NCBI GenBank assembly: GCA_946408125.1
Contig: CAMJQW010000006.1
Span: 1-64,000 of the forward strand
From: an uncultured Fibrobacter sp.
GTDB lineage: Bacteria; Fibrobacterota; Fibrobacteria; Fibrobacterales; Fibrobacteraceae
Reading direction: 5' to 3'
DNA length: 64,000 nt
Shown: positions 23,972 to 38,409 of the stretch, one piece after another
Layout: each line of letters starts with the position of its first letter
How positions within the stretch are numbered: position 1 is the stretch's first letter
Translations under genes and position numbers: made by a program
The notes under the pieces: generated by a model
Seen by the model: the letters and a program-made list of their open reading frames with translations, nothing else
What the model was told of the DNA's origin: nothing
Databases searched by the model: none

Positions 23972-24539
23972 GGACTACGGCTCCAAGAATGCGGGGCTCA
24001 CCAACACGTTCCGCGTTCTGGGCTGGAAGCCTGCTCTTCCCGTGGTGTTCCTGGACCTGCTCAAGGGCTTCTTCGGTCCGTGGATTGCCATAAAGTTGTG
24101 CGAAATGCAGGTGGCTGCCGGCGGTGCGGACTATTCGCACTGGGTTCCGCTTGTCGCGGGTATCCTCGTGATTCTAGGCCACAGCTTCACCTGCTTTGCG
24201 GGTTTCCGCGGTGGCAAGGGCGTGCTTGCTGCGCTCGGCGTGTTCCTCGCGCTCTGCCCGATTACCGCACTTTCTGCATTTGGCGTGTGGATTGTCCTCA
24301 CGGCTTCAACCAAGTACGTTTCGGTGGGTAGCATCGGTGCGTGCGTCGCGCTCGGCGTTTTTGCCGTGATGGGGTACCTCAAGTTGCCCTTCCCGCCCGA
24401 CGATATCAACCTCGGGCTCATGATTACCTGCCTGTTGGTGGCTGTTTTCGTGATTGTGAAGCACAAGTCGAACATCAAGCGCCTTTTGAACGGCACCGAG
24501 AACGGTTTTGGCAGCAAGCGCAAAACCCCGAAGGCGTAA
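23862..24539 (+). CDS. plsY: Glycerol-3-phosphate acyltransferase PlsY
   Basis: A 225-residue inner-membrane enzyme that transfers an acyl group from acyl phosphate to glycerol-3-phosphate. Motifs: LLGSIPSAIW, GSKNAGLTNTFRVLG, and FRGGKGVLAALGV, with about five membrane helices and a basic cytoplasmic tail. It overlaps der by 110 bases in a different frame. The ATG at 23862 sits immediately after AGAAAGG; a TTG at 23871 would have AAGGA at good spacing and give a more typical PlsY N-terminus, so the exact start is uncertain. gpsA follows, so substrate and enzyme are co-expressed. Confidence 0.93.
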   Translation: MKNLNSLLSLPIAYLLGSIPSAIWIAKLAKGRAFDIRDYGSKNAGLTNTFRVLGWKPALPVVFLDLLKGFFGPWIAIKLCEMQVAAGGADYSHWVPLVAGILVILGHSFTCFAGFRGGKGVLAALGVFLALCPITALSAFGVWIVLTASTKYVSVGSIGACVALGVFAVMGYLKLPFPPDDINLGLMITCLLVAVFVIVKHKSNIKRLLNGTENGFGSKRKTPKA

Positions 24540-24572
24540 ATATTGTAGATTGTTGAAAAAAGGAATTGAATC

Positions 24573-25601
24573 ATGAAAGTTACTGTACTTGGAACTGGCG
24601 GATGGGGCCTGACTCTTGGTCAGGTGGTTTATGAAAACAAGTGTGACGTGTCCTTCTGGACGAACTCGCAGGCCGAAGTCGATTTGCTCTCGACGGAACA
24701 CCAGTACAAGGACAAGCTCCCCGGCGTAATTTTTCCGGCGGATTTCAAGTACACGACCGACATGAATGCGGCCCTCGAAGGCTGTGACATGGTGCTCATC
24801 GTGGTGCCTTCGCAGTTCATGGGCGGTGTCGCGAAGAATCTGGGCAAGTGGACTCCGGCGAAGGGCAAGGAACCCATCGTCGTCTGCGCCACCAAGGGTA
24901 TTCTCGAAGGTACGAACCAGCTGATGAGCGAAGTGCTGCTCTCGAACGTGCCGTGGCTCACCGACGACAAGATGGTTGCCTTCAGCGGGCCTTCGCATGC
25001 CGAAGAGGTTAGCCGCCATATCCTTACTGCGATTGTGGCCGCCTGCGTGAACGAGGAATCCGCGAAGTTCGTGCAGAAGGTGATGAGCTGCTCTTACCTG
25101 CGCGTTTACAGTTCTACCGACATCGTGGGCATCGAACTCTGCGGTTCCGTGAAGAACGTGATTGCGATTGCCTCCGGTGTGCTTTACGGGCTCGAGGCGA
25201 GCGGCAAGTACAAGATTGGCGACAATACGCGTGCAGCCCTCCTTACCCGTGGCCAGGCCGAAATGTGCCGCTTGGGCAAGGCTCTCGGTGCAAAGTCCGA
25301 AACGTTTGCGGGCCTTGCCGGCATGGGCGACCTTATCGTGACTTGCCTCTCGCAGCATAGCCGCAACCGCTATGTGGGCGAACACATCGGTAAAGGCGAA
25401 ACCATCGATCAGGTGCTTGCCGGCATGAAGATGGTGGCCGAAGGCGTGCCCACCTGCAAGAGCACCAAGGCGCTCGCCGACAAGCTCGGAATCGAGATGC
25501 CCATCGTGAATGCCGTCCACGCGCTCCTCTTCGAAGGCAAGAAGGTCGACGATGTCATCAAGGACATGTGGGACCGTGAGCTCAAGGAAGAAGTCTGGTA
25601 A
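24573..25601 (+). CDS. gpsA: Glycerol-3-phosphate dehydrogenase [NAD(P)+]
   Basis: A 342-residue cytoplasmic enzyme reducing dihydroxyacetone phosphate to sn-glycerol-3-phosphate for phospholipid synthesis. The NAD-binding motif is VLGTGGWGLTLG; CATKGI, FSGPSHAEEV, 'GSVKNVIAIASG' with the catalytic Lys, and 'GLAGMGDLIVTCLSQHSRNR' are all present. AAGGA precedes the start by 7 bases. It directly follows plsY (34 bases), whose substrate it makes. Confidence 0.96.
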   Translation: MKVTVLGTGGWGLTLGQVVYENKCDVSFWTNSQAEVDLLSTEHQYKDKLPGVIFPADFKYTTDMNAALEGCDMVLIVVPSQFMGGVAKNLGKWTPAKGKEPIVVCATKGILEGTNQLMSEVLLSNVPWLTDDKMVAFSGPSHAEEVSRHILTAIVAACVNEESAKFVQKVMSCSYLRVYSSTDIVGIELCGSVKNVIAIASGVLYGLEASGKYKIGDNTRAALLTRGQAEMCRLGKALGAKSETFAGLAGMGDLIVTCLSQHSRNRYVGEHIGKGETIDQVLAGMKMVAEGVPTCKSTKALADKLGIEMPIVNAVHALLFEGKKVDDVIKDMWDRELKEEVW

Positions 25602-25619
25602 TAGGCAATTCGCCTAGAA

Positions 25620-26573
25620 CTATTTGTTTTTTCCTAAACAGGCAAACACCAAGGCTCCCTGCGCAGCCTGGAAAAGCAGGGGCAGGTAACTCAATAGCGT
25701 CGATGCGAGCACGATGTCGGCAGGAATGCCGAGTAATCCGGTGTACAGGCTGACCTGCACGTTTTCACGGATGCCGATGCCATTGATGGAAATGGGAAGC
25801 ATCGTAAATACGACCATGATGGTCGTGAATACCGTTATGATGGCGATGTCCACGTCGATTCCGACGGCCCTGAAGTAGGCGTAGTGGATAAGGATGGTGA
25901 CAATCTGCAGCCAGACGGAATCCAAGCCGGAAAGCCAGAAGGCTTTGGGGTGGCTCCTGTAAATAGAGAATGCGTTTTGCAGTTTCAGCAGGAAGGGGAC
26001 CTTCAGTGCTAGTTTGTCCGGAATTTTTAGTTTATCCGAGAAAAGCCCACCTACGACAACCAGGATGGCGACCAGGGCAAAAACGCTCACCGTGATGGTG
26101 TAGCTGAGGGGAACCTGGTATTTTGCCACGACAAAGGGAAGCGCGATGAAGAAACTCAGAATCATGGCGAGTATCCCCATGATACGCGAAATGGCGATGG
26201 CGGCAACCGAATTGGCGGTATTCCCGAACCGCTTTCCGAATGCGATGGTCTTTACGGCATCGCCTCCGAACCCGCTGGGGAGCAGGTTGTTGAAAAAGTA
26301 CCCGAGGGCGATATAGGCGTAAAAAGTGCGAAATTTTACTTTTTTTCCATCATCAAGCAGAAGTCCGCGCCAGCGGTTGGCCTGGATGGCCATGAGGATC
26401 ACGGTTAAGAATAAAATAACGGCAAGCCAGGGAAGCGCCGACTTGTTCCAGTTCGAAATTGCGTCAAAAAAGGGAATTTTATGGAATATGTAGACTATGC
26501 CCCCGACGGTCACCAGTACCTTTATCGTGTTCAGGATGATTTTCGTCATCGTTTTTTGCATAGCCGCTTGCAT
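25620..26573 (-). CDS. Flippase-like membrane protein (LPG synthase TM / UPF0104 family)
   Basis: A 317-residue polytopic inner-membrane protein with about eight transmembrane helices. 'GYFFNNLLPSGFGGDAVKTI' and 'LPISINGIGIRENV' are conserved in the lysylphosphatidylglycerol synthase TM-domain/UPF0104 family, which includes AglD- and MprF-type putative lipid or lipid-linked-sugar flippases. Substrate is unknown; the region holds several glycosyltransferase genes. ATG 26573 is chosen because TATATT (26580-26585, minus) is 6 bases upstream, as in other leaderless genes here; ATGs at codons 5 and 9 are possible. Confidence 0.82.
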   Translation of the reverse strand: MQAAMQKTMTKIILNTIKVLVTVGGIVYIFHKIPFFDAISNWNKSALPWLAVILFLTVILMAIQANRWRGLLLDDGKKVKFRTFYAYIALGYFFNNLLPSGFGGDAVKTIAFGKRFGNTANSVAAIAISRIMGILAMILSFFIALPFVVAKYQVPLSYTITVSVFALVAILVVVGGLFSDKLKIPDKLALKVPFLLKLQNAFSIYRSHPKAFWLSGLDSVWLQIVTILIHYAYFRAVGIDVDIAIITVFTTIMVVFTMLPISINGIGIRENVQVSLYTGLLGIPADIVLASTLLSYLPLLFQAAQGALVFACLGKNK

Positions 26574-26635
26574 ACGTACAATATAATATATATATTACTC
26601 TCATAATGTTTTAACATTAAGGGAAAGGAGATATA
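26574..26635. promoter_or_regulatory. Divergent promoter region, flippase and LamG lipoprotein
   Basis: The AT-rich 62 bases contain TATATT on minus (26580-26585) for the flippase gene and TATAAT on plus (26582-26587) for the lipoprotein, an inverted repeat AATGTT-TT-AACATT (26605-26618), and a strong AAAGGAG (26624-26630) five bases before the lipoprotein ATG. Confidence 0.5.
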
Positions 26636-28579
26636 ATGAAAAAAGGTTTAATTCTTCCTGCAGCTGCGTTTGTGGCGATGGGTGCCCTGTTCGGGTGCTC
26701 GAGCCAGACGTTGGAAGCTGACTCTGTTGCTTCGATTGATTCGAACAGCGATGTCGGAGTCGTGCTTCGCGTGAGCACCGCGGATGCGCAGGCTCATCTT
26801 GCTGGATACAGGCGCTCCGTCGTGGGGACCTGGTGGCTTTCCGACGAGACGTCCGATACCGCTCAGACGGTCTCGGTCGATGTTGATTCTACCCTGCAGA
26901 ACGGTGATTTTGCCGTTGAAGCGGAAGTCCAAGTCGAAGATGACTCTGCCTTCACGGTCGCATCTGCCGGTGTCGATGGTGATGGCGCTGCCTGGATGAT
27001 CCAGGTAGAAGACGGAGCCGTCGTGTTCTCTTGGCGTGACAATGCCGAAGACGAATGGCATACTTTCAAGACCGAAAAGAGCATCGAAAAGAACAAGCTT
27101 ACCAACGTCCGTATGGAACATGCGGGTAAGATCGTTGCCTTCATGGTCGACGGTAAGATCCTGGCCGCCTTCGAAGACGATGGCAGCAAGAAGGTCAAGG
27201 TGAGCGGCAAGTTCACGATCGGTTTTGATTCGAAGGAACACGGAAAGTGCCACTGCAAGAATGGTCATGTGGAACAGGCCGGTGTCGAAACGGTCGAAGA
27301 AATCGAAGAAGTCGAAGTTGATACGACGGCGGTCCTCGATACGATCGAAATTCCTATGGATACGGCCGAGCTCAATACGGACACCCCGGTTACGGAATGG
27401 ATCGCTGAATGGGACTTCAACGATGCCGAGAATGTCGGTCTCGACGTGACCGGTAACGGACACGATGCGACCATCGGCGAAGGTGATGTGTCCTCCGCGG
27501 ACGGAATCGCAAGCTTCGATGGCCATTCGGGCTTTACTGTGAAGCTTGACGAAGATATCAATATCAACGAGTTCGTTGTCGAGGCCCGTGTAAAGCCGAC
27601 GCAATTCGGAACCATGCAGAACATTATCGTGGCCGAGCCTCCTGGACGTGGCGTGGACGGCTGGCAGCTTCGCATTGACGAAGGTGTCTTGACGGTCCAC
27701 CTGCGCGATGACTCCGTGGATGGCGATGACTGGAATATCTTCCCGGGCAAGAAGATGGAACTCGACACTTGGAGCGAAATCCGCCTCGAACGCAATGCCG
27801 ACAGCGTCAAGCTGTTCCAGAATGGCGAACTCACGGTTGCCGTTGCCTATACGGGTGACGTGACCCAGATGCGCTACGACTGGAGCATCGGTTTCGACGG
27901 TATGCAGCAGTCTTTCCATAACCGCTACTTCATCGGCGAAATGGACTACGTCCGCTTCGGCAAGTTCAGCGGCTTTAGCGCTGGCGCCCTGCCCGTCAAG
28001 GTTGAAAGACTCCTGGCCGCTTGGGAATTCAACGAACCGACCTTCATCGGTCTCGACCGCATGGCGAACAACTCCACTCGTTACGTGGTTGGCTCTGCCA
28101 AGGTTGCCGATACGACTGTGGCTCTCGATGGCCAGTCCGGCTTGCAGATCGGCCTTTCGAAGATCTTCAAGCGCAACACCTTTGCAGTTGAAGCTCGCGT
28201 GAAGCCGACCTCGTTTGCTGAAATGCAGAACATCATTGTCGCGGAACCTCCCGGACGCTATGGCGACGGCTGGCAGCTCCGCGTCGACGATGGCGTTCTC
28301 ACGGTTCATTTCCGTGACGAAGAAGTTGACGGTACGCAGTGGAACGTCCTCACGGGCGCCGCTCTCGCTCTTGACGAATGGACCACGATCCGCGTCGAAC
28401 GCACCGCCGATTCTGTCAAGGTGCTCCAGAATGGCGAACTGACGGTGAGCGCCGAAGCTGTGGGCGATGTTTCCCAGCTGGGCTACAACATCGGCATCGG
28501 TTATGACGCCATGATGCAGGCGAAGCACGACCGCTTCTTTGCTGGCGAAATCGACTACATCCGTTACTACGGACTGTAA
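26636..28579 (+). CDS. LamG/concanavalin-fold repeat lipoprotein
   Basis: A 647-residue lipoprotein (lipobox ALFGC, Cys21). Three jelly-roll (LamG/laminin G-3-like) repeats follow: a divergent one at about 75-215, and two closely similar ones at about 255-450 and 460-647. The latter share 'EARVKPT.F..MQNIIVAE', then 'PPGR', 'DGWQLR.D.GVLTVH.RD' and 'D.VK..QNGELTV'. A Glu/Thr/Asp-rich linker with 'VEEIEEVEV' separates the first from the second. Such folds bind sugars or proteins at the cell surface; no catalytic residues can be assigned. Start and ribosome site are unambiguous. A terminator follows. Confidence 0.88.
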   Translation: MKKGLILPAAAFVAMGALFGCSSQTLEADSVASIDSNSDVGVVLRVSTADAQAHLAGYRRSVVGTWWLSDETSDTAQTVSVDVDSTLQNGDFAVEAEVQVEDDSAFTVASAGVDGDGAAWMIQVEDGAVVFSWRDNAEDEWHTFKTEKSIEKNKLTNVRMEHAGKIVAFMVDGKILAAFEDDGSKKVKVSGKFTIGFDSKEHGKCHCKNGHVEQAGVETVEEIEEVEVDTTAVLDTIEIPMDTAELNTDTPVTEWIAEWDFNDAENVGLDVTGNGHDATIGEGDVSSADGIASFDGHSGFTVKLDEDININEFVVEARVKPTQFGTMQNIIVAEPPGRGVDGWQLRIDEGVLTVHLRDDSVDGDDWNIFPGKKMELDTWSEIRLERNADSVKLFQNGELTVAVAYTGDVTQMRYDWSIGFDGMQQSFHNRYFIGEMDYVRFGKFSGFSAGALPVKVERLLAAWEFNEPTFIGLDRMANNSTRYVVGSAKVADTTVALDGQSGLQIGLSKIFKRNTFAVEARVKPTSFAEMQNIIVAEPPGRYGDGWQLRVDDGVLTVHFRDEEVDGTQWNVLTGAALALDEWTTIRVERTADSVKVLQNGELTVSAEAVGDVSQLGYNIGIGYDAMMQAKHDRFFAGEIDYIRYYGL

Positions 28580-28600
28580 TTCTTCGCTGGATGTTTAATC

Positions 28601-28637
28601 TATATTTGAAGGGACCTGCGGGCCCCTTCTTTTTTTA
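28601..28637 (+). terminator. Terminator after the LamG gene, overlapping a -10-like box
   Basis: GAAGGG (28608-28613) pairs with CCCTTC (28624-28629), with an inner CC/GG stem, followed by eight T. A TATATTT lies just before it at 28601-28607 and could be the -10 of the following glycosyltransferase gene. Confidence 0.8.
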
Positions 28638-28644
28638 GGTGAAT

Positions 28645-29622
28645 ATGAAAATCGATGTCGGCATAATCAATTACAATGGCGGTGATGAACTGACGGCGTG
28701 CGTCAAGAGTCTTCTTGCGCAGACCGAACCCGTGCGCGTCTTTGTTTATGACAACGCTTCTGCCGATGATTCCATCCGGAATCTGAAAGCGCAGGGACTC
28801 GATTGCACGATTATCGAGAGCAAGAAGAACCTGGGTTATGCAGGCGCATGCAACGGCCTCCTGGACAATATGGATTCCGATATTCAGGTGCTTTGCAATA
28901 TGGATTTGGAATTCGATCCGGCCTGGGCGTCGAACCTGCTCGCATGCTTTGAACGCCACCCGGAAGCGGGCTCGGTCGCGAGCCTCGTGATGGAAAAGAG
29001 CGGCGTCGTGAATGCGGTCGGCGTGCAGTTCGGCGCGGACCTCTTCGCGAAAAACGAGGCGAGCGGATTGGATATCGCCGAGGCGGACGCGCGCGAAAAG
29101 GAAGTGTTCGGCTGCTATGGCGCGGTGATGAGTTTTCGCAAGGCGGCTGCCGAGGCGGCGGGCCGGATGGATGCGAGTTTCTTCTTGTTCTTCGAAGAAA
29201 CGGAATGGTATTTCCGCCATAACCTTGCCGGATTCAAGACGGTGTTCTGCCCCGATGCGAAAGTCTATCACGAACGCTCGATGACGACGGTGCGTTATTC
29301 CCCGCGCAAGCTGTTCTACTCCGAAAGGAACCGCCTGCGTACCGCGATTCGCCTGTTGCCTTTCTCGGATGTCGTGAAGCTGCCGTTCCGCGGGTTCGTG
29401 CGTTACCTGAACATGGCGAAGGGCGGTGTTCCCGGGCAGTCCGGCGACGGGAAAAAACTCTCGAAGGCCGCTATTTGTGGGGCTCTTCTCAAAGCCTGGT
29501 TGCAGGCGCTGGCAATGCTCCCTGCGGAACTTGGCGTCCGTAGGAATTACCGGAAAAAGTTTGGTGACGTGGGTGCGAAAGCCCGCTCTATCCTCGAAAT
29601 GTACCCGATACCTCGGGCCTGA
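28645..29622 (+). CDS. Family 2 glycosyltransferase (rhamnosyltransferase-like)
   Basis: A 325-residue GT-A enzyme: 'VGIINYNGGDELTACVKSLL', 'VYDNASADDS', 'NLGYAGACNGLL' and 'VLCNMDLEFDPAW' (N-x-D metal motif), then 'FFLFFEETEWYFRHNLAGFK' with the conserved acidic ED/EE catalytic site. These features match the WbbL/rhamnosyltransferase-like GT2 group. It sits tail-to-tail with rmd-gmd, which make GDP-deoxyhexoses, so a GDP-sugar may be the donor, though WbbL-type enzymes normally use dTDP-rhamnose. ATG 28645 is taken as start; an in-frame GTG at 28639 is possible. Confidence 0.88.
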   Translation: MKIDVGIINYNGGDELTACVKSLLAQTEPVRVFVYDNASADDSIRNLKAQGLDCTIIESKKNLGYAGACNGLLDNMDSDIQVLCNMDLEFDPAWASNLLACFERHPEAGSVASLVMEKSGVVNAVGVQFGADLFAKNEASGLDIAEADAREKEVFGCYGAVMSFRKAAAEAAGRMDASFFLFFEETEWYFRHNLAGFKTVFCPDAKVYHERSMTTVRYSPRKLFYSERNRLRTAIRLLPFSDVVKLPFRGFVRYLNMAKGGVPGQSGDGKKLSKAAICGALLKAWLQALAMLPAELGVRRNYRKKFGDVGAKARSILEMYPIPRA

Positions 29623-29629
29623 TCGATAA

Positions 29630-30519
29630 CTACGCTTCGGCCCTGAAGTGGTCGAACATCTTCTTGAGCGTCACGCGGATGTCGGTGCCGTTCCAGTATT
29701 TTTTCACGCGGGAATTGTCTGCGCAGAGGTACGGCGTTTCGACCGGGCGCACCTTCTCGGGATCCACGACGATTTCGATCTGCACCGGCGAGAGTTTCAA
29801 TATCACGTTCTTGAGCAGGTCCTCGATCTTGTTCGAGACTCCGGAGCCTACGTTGTAGGTGTCGAATTCGTTTTCGTTCTCGAGCAGCATGCGGTAGACA
29901 TGCACGACGTCTTCCACGTCCGAGAAATCGCGGTAGGCGCTCAGGTTCCCGACGAAAATCTTGCCGGGCTTGCCCGACTTGTCGATTTCAGCGACCTGCT
30001 TCACGAAACTCGGGAGTGCGAATGTGGTTGTCTGCCCGACTCCCGTGTGGTTGAACGAGCGCGTACACACAATCTTCATCCCGTATTTTTTGCGGTAGAG
30101 CTGCGCGAAATTTTCCTGCGCAATTTTCGAGATGCCGTAAGGATTGCTCGCTTCGAGCGGGTCCGTTTCCTTGAGTGCCTTTTGGCCTTCGGGAACGGCG
30201 TATTCTTCGGCGCTCCCGATGAGAAGCGTCTTTGCCTGCGGGGCGTGCTTGCGGATCGCTTCCAGCAGGTTGAGCGTGCCATTCACGTTTACGCTGATGG
30301 TGTCGGAGGGGCTTTTCCAGGAGGCGCCTACCGAACTGATGGCGGCGAGATTCACGACAGCGTCGGGCTTTGCGCCTTCAATGAGCGCGTCCACCTGCTC
30401 TGCGTTCAGCAGGTTCACTTCGGGAATGTCCGCCTTTACGGTGGAATGCCCTGCGGATTCAAGCTCGCGGGCAAGGTACTTGCCAACGAATCCCGATGCT
30501 CCGACGATGACGACTTTCA

Positions 30520-30520
<1 letters not shown>
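29630..30520 (-). CDS. rmd: GDP-6-deoxy-D-lyxo-4-hexulose reductase
   Basis: A 296-residue extended short-chain dehydrogenase. The nucleotide motif is VGASGFVGKYLA; catalytic residues are Ser in LIGSAEEYA and YxxxK in YGISKIAQEN; 'RSFNHTGVGQ' and 'YNVGSGVSN' are seen in GDP-4-keto-6-deoxymannose reductases. Its gene begins inside the stop of gmd (TGATG, one-base overlap), which supplies its substrate, so the pair should make GDP-D-rhamnose or a close deoxyhexose for surface glycans. GDP-6-deoxytalose synthase is the main alternative. Confidence 0.85.
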
Positions 30521-35465
<4,945 letters not shown>

Positions 35466-35466
<1 letters not shown>

Positions 35467-36587
35467 TGAAATACGTCCTGTTCTGTGCCGGAGAGGATTC
35501 CGGCGATGTCCTTGGCGAAGCTTTTGTTTCGGCGGTTATGGCCGCGGGCTACGTCGCCCGGGGTACTGGCGGCGTGCGGATGCAGTCGGCGGGCCTAGAG
35601 CCTGTAGCCGATTACGAGGATCTGCCGGTGTCCGGCTTTGGCGACGTGCTCCCGCATTATTTTGGACTTCGCCGGGTGTTTTCTACTTTGTGCGAAATGC
35701 TTAAGTCTCCGGATTGTGTCGGCCTTGTCGCCATCGATTATCCCGGATTCAACTTGCGGCTTTGCGACCTGGCTAAGCGTGTGGGCAAGCGGGTCCTTTA
35801 TATCGCACCGCCGCAAGTCTGGGCATGGAAAAAATCGCGTGCCCGCAAGCTTTCTGGAATCTCGCTCGCCGTGCTCTTCGCCTTCGAACGGGAATGTTAC
35901 GAATCCCTCGGATGCCACGCCGAATTGCTGGAGCATCCCTTTCTTGCAGGGCAACCTTTGACCCGCATTTCGGAATCCGCGGGCGACGAAATCCTAGTGC
36001 TTCCGGGAAGCCGCAAGTCGCAGGCGGTTCGCAACCTGAAGGTTTTCTTGCGGGTGGTTTCCGGGATGCGGCTCGATTCCGGAAAGCCGCGTCCCGTCAA
36101 GATTCTCGCTTCGCGCGAATCGCTCGTACCTGCATTCGAAAATACCATCCGGAAAGTATGCGGAGGCATTCCCGAGACGATAGCGGTGGAGACCTCTCCC
36201 AGGGATTCTGCCGCCCGGAGGGAAATGTATGCGAATGCATCCTGCGCGCTAGCATCTCCCGGTACGGCGACGCTTGAACTTGCGCTTTCGGGTTGCCCGC
36301 TGGTCGTGTCGACCGTTCCCGATGCGCTCACGTATGTGTTGGGGAGCCTGTTTGTGAAGGCGAAGCATTTCGCCATGCCGAACGTGTTGCTCGGCCGCGC
36401 CGCCGTGGAGGAATTCATTTTTGCGCCCTGGTCGGCGAGACGCCGCATAAGCGAACTTTCGCAGGCGCTCTCCCGCACGGACCGCGGGCATGCATCATCC
36501 ATCGCGTGTGAGCTGGAAAAGATTGTTGCCGGCGGAAAATCAGCGGCGGAACTTCTTTGCGAGTTCCTCGAGAGTGATCCGCATTAG
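35466..36587 (+). CDS. lpxB: Lipid-A-disaccharide synthase
   Basis: A 373-residue peripheral membrane GT19 enzyme that condenses UDP-diacylglucosamine with lipid X. FCAGEDSGDVLGEAFV at the N-terminus, 'SGFGDVLPHYF', 'AIDYPGFNLRLC', 'YIAPPQVWAWKKSRARKL' and 'LPGSRKSQAV' are the canonical LpxB blocks, and 'SPGTATLELALSGCPLVV' lies in the donor site. The ATG overlaps the dnaE stop by one base (TGATG). It shows that the organism makes lipid A. Its 3' end overlaps the convergent mutL by 48 bases. Confidence 0.94.
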
Positions 36588-38330
36588 CGTCGGTGCCCCG
36601 AAGGGGGACTTCAGCGGATCCTGCGTAGTCATCAGGCGCCCCATCAGCTTTGCCATCTCTTCGGGCTTGAGCTTGTCGCCCGCCTGGAACGCGTTCGTGC
36701 GTGCCCAGGCCTTGGCAATCGAGGACTGGATGGCGACCATGTCGGATTCTCCATCCATGAGGCACGATTCGAAAAATTCGTGAACGGCCTTCGAAATGCG
36801 CGAAAGCGGGAGGCTGCTCGGGATGGCCCTCACCTGGAAGGTGTCGCCGCCGAAGGGTTCAATATGGAACCCGAGTTTTTTCAGCTGGTCTTCGACGCTC
36901 GGGAAGATTTCTTTTTCCGCCTTCGAGAATTCGATGAGTTCCGGGAAAAGGAGTTCCTGGCTGTCGATGGCGTTCCCGTTCACCAGGCTTTCCATCGCCT
37001 GCTCGTAGAGGATGCGCGTATGGGCGGCATGCTGGTCGATGATTAGGAGGCCGTCCGCATCTTCACCCGCGATGTAGGTGTTCGCAATCTGGAACAGCGT
37101 CGGGGGAGTCCAGGGGGCGCTTTCCTTTACCGGCGGGGGAACGTTTCCCTGGTCCGGTTCGAGAGAAATAATCTTGCCCGCTTCGGGTTGCGAGAAAAGG
37201 TCCTGGACTTCGTCGCGTTCGGGGGTGCGGGGCTTCGCCGTCGAAAAATGAGCTGGGGCTTCGCGTACGCATGCAGTGACGGGGGGCGGCAATTTGTCGG
37301 CGAGCCCCGCGTCGCTCAAGTCAATGATCGGGGAATTGGATTCGAATTCCTGCCGGAGCGTTTCGCGGATGGCGTGCGTCACCACGAGAAAGACGAGGCT
37401 CTGGTTTGCAAAGCGCACCTCGCGCTTGGCGGGGTGGACGTTCACGTCGAAATCCATGTCGGGCATATCCAGGAATAGCACGGTGACGGGCTTGCACTGG
37501 GCGCCGTACGGCTCGTAGGATTGCGAAATCGCCTTCGCGATAGTCTTGCTTTCGATGGGACGGTTGCGCATGAACAGGTACTGGTGGTAGCGCTTCCCGT
37601 TTGTCTCGGTCGTGGGGGAGATGAATCCGGTTACATGGACGCCCGCTTCCGTATAGTCGACGGCGAGGAGCTTCTTCGCGATTCCCGAACCGATGGTTTC
37701 GGCAAGTCGGGTGCGCAGTTCCCCGGGAACTCCGATAAAGACGCTCTTGTCGCCCACCTTGTAGTCAAAACGGATTTCGGGGTGGGCGATGGCAATCTTG
37801 ATGATGATGTCCAGAATCTTGGAACATTCCGAAGTTTCGCTGCCGAGGAACGTCCTGCGGACGGGCGTATTGAAGAATAGGTCTTCTATCAGGAATGTCG
37901 TTCCGCGACTGGCGGCACAAGGTTCCTTTGAAACAACGTTGCCACCGTTCAGGACGATTTTGTTGCTTTCCCCATCATCGGTTGCGCTGGTGATGGTCAT
38001 CTTGGATACGGCGGCGATAGATGCGACTGCCTCCCCGCGGAACCCATTGGTCTGAAGGTGGAAGAGGTCTTCGGCTGAAGTTAGTTTGGATGTAGTATGC
38101 CTCAGGTAGCAAAGGTCGAGGTCTGCGGCTCCCATGCCTTTTCCGTTGTCTGCAACGAGAATCTTTTTCTTGCCTCCCTGCTCGATTTGAACCTGGATTC
38201 GGTTGGCTCCGGCATCAATGGAGTTTTCGATAAGTTCCTTGACGGCTGATGCAGGACGCTCAATGACCTCTCCTGCAGCAATTTTGTTGATGATTTCATC
38301 TGTTAAAATGTGTATTTCAGCCGATTTCAT
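36540..38330 (-). CDS. mutL: DNA mismatch repair protein MutL, lacking endonuclease motifs
   Basis: A 596-residue GHKL ATPase. N-terminal motifs ELIENSIDAGA, DNGKGM, TNGFRGEAVASI and 'GTTFLIEDLFFNTPVR' are intact. In the C-terminal dimerisation domain the endonuclease motif DQHAxxExxxxE reads DQHAAHTRILYE (residues 432-443; first Glu replaced by Thr), and the CPHGRPT motif reads SPFGAPT (575-581). The protein is thus probably not a nicking endonuclease, as in MutH-dependent E. coli MutL. TATATT (38338-38343, minus) is 7 bases before the start, with no Shine-Dalgarno. Confidence 0.95.
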   Translation of the reverse strand: MKSAEIHILTDEIINKIAAGEVIERPASAVKELIENSIDAGANRIQVQIEQGGKKKILVADNGKGMGAADLDLCYLRHTTSKLTSAEDLFHLQTNGFRGEAVASIAAVSKMTITSATDDGESNKIVLNGGNVVSKEPCAASRGTTFLIEDLFFNTPVRRTFLGSETSECSKILDIIIKIAIAHPEIRFDYKVGDKSVFIGVPGELRTRLAETIGSGIAKKLLAVDYTEAGVHVTGFISPTTETNGKRYHQYLFMRNRPIESKTIAKAISQSYEPYGAQCKPVTVLFLDMPDMDFDVNVHPAKREVRFANQSLVFLVVTHAIRETLRQEFESNSPIIDLSDAGLADKLPPPVTACVREAPAHFSTAKPRTPERDEVQDLFSQPEAGKIISLEPDQGNVPPPVKESAPWTPPTLFQIANTYIAGEDADGLLIIDQHAAHTRILYEQAMESLVNGNAIDSQELLFPELIEFSKAEKEIFPSVEDQLKKLGFHIEPFGGDTFQVRAIPSSLPLSRISKAVHEFFESCLMDGESDMVAIQSSIAKAWARTNAFQAGDKLKPEEMAKLMGRLMTTQDPLKSPFGAPTLMRITLEELAKKFRR

Positions 38331-38409
38331 TGCAGAAAATATAATAAAAAGCTTTTTTTTGAAAAGAAAAAGCTATATTTTGCCACGAAATAAATATGAG
38401 AGGTTGGAA

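Noticed and set aside
28608-28637. Riboswitch or attenuator upstream of the GT2 gene at 28645
   Set aside because: The hairpin with T-run is a plain terminator for the LamG gene; there is no room for an aptamer or an alternative antiterminator.
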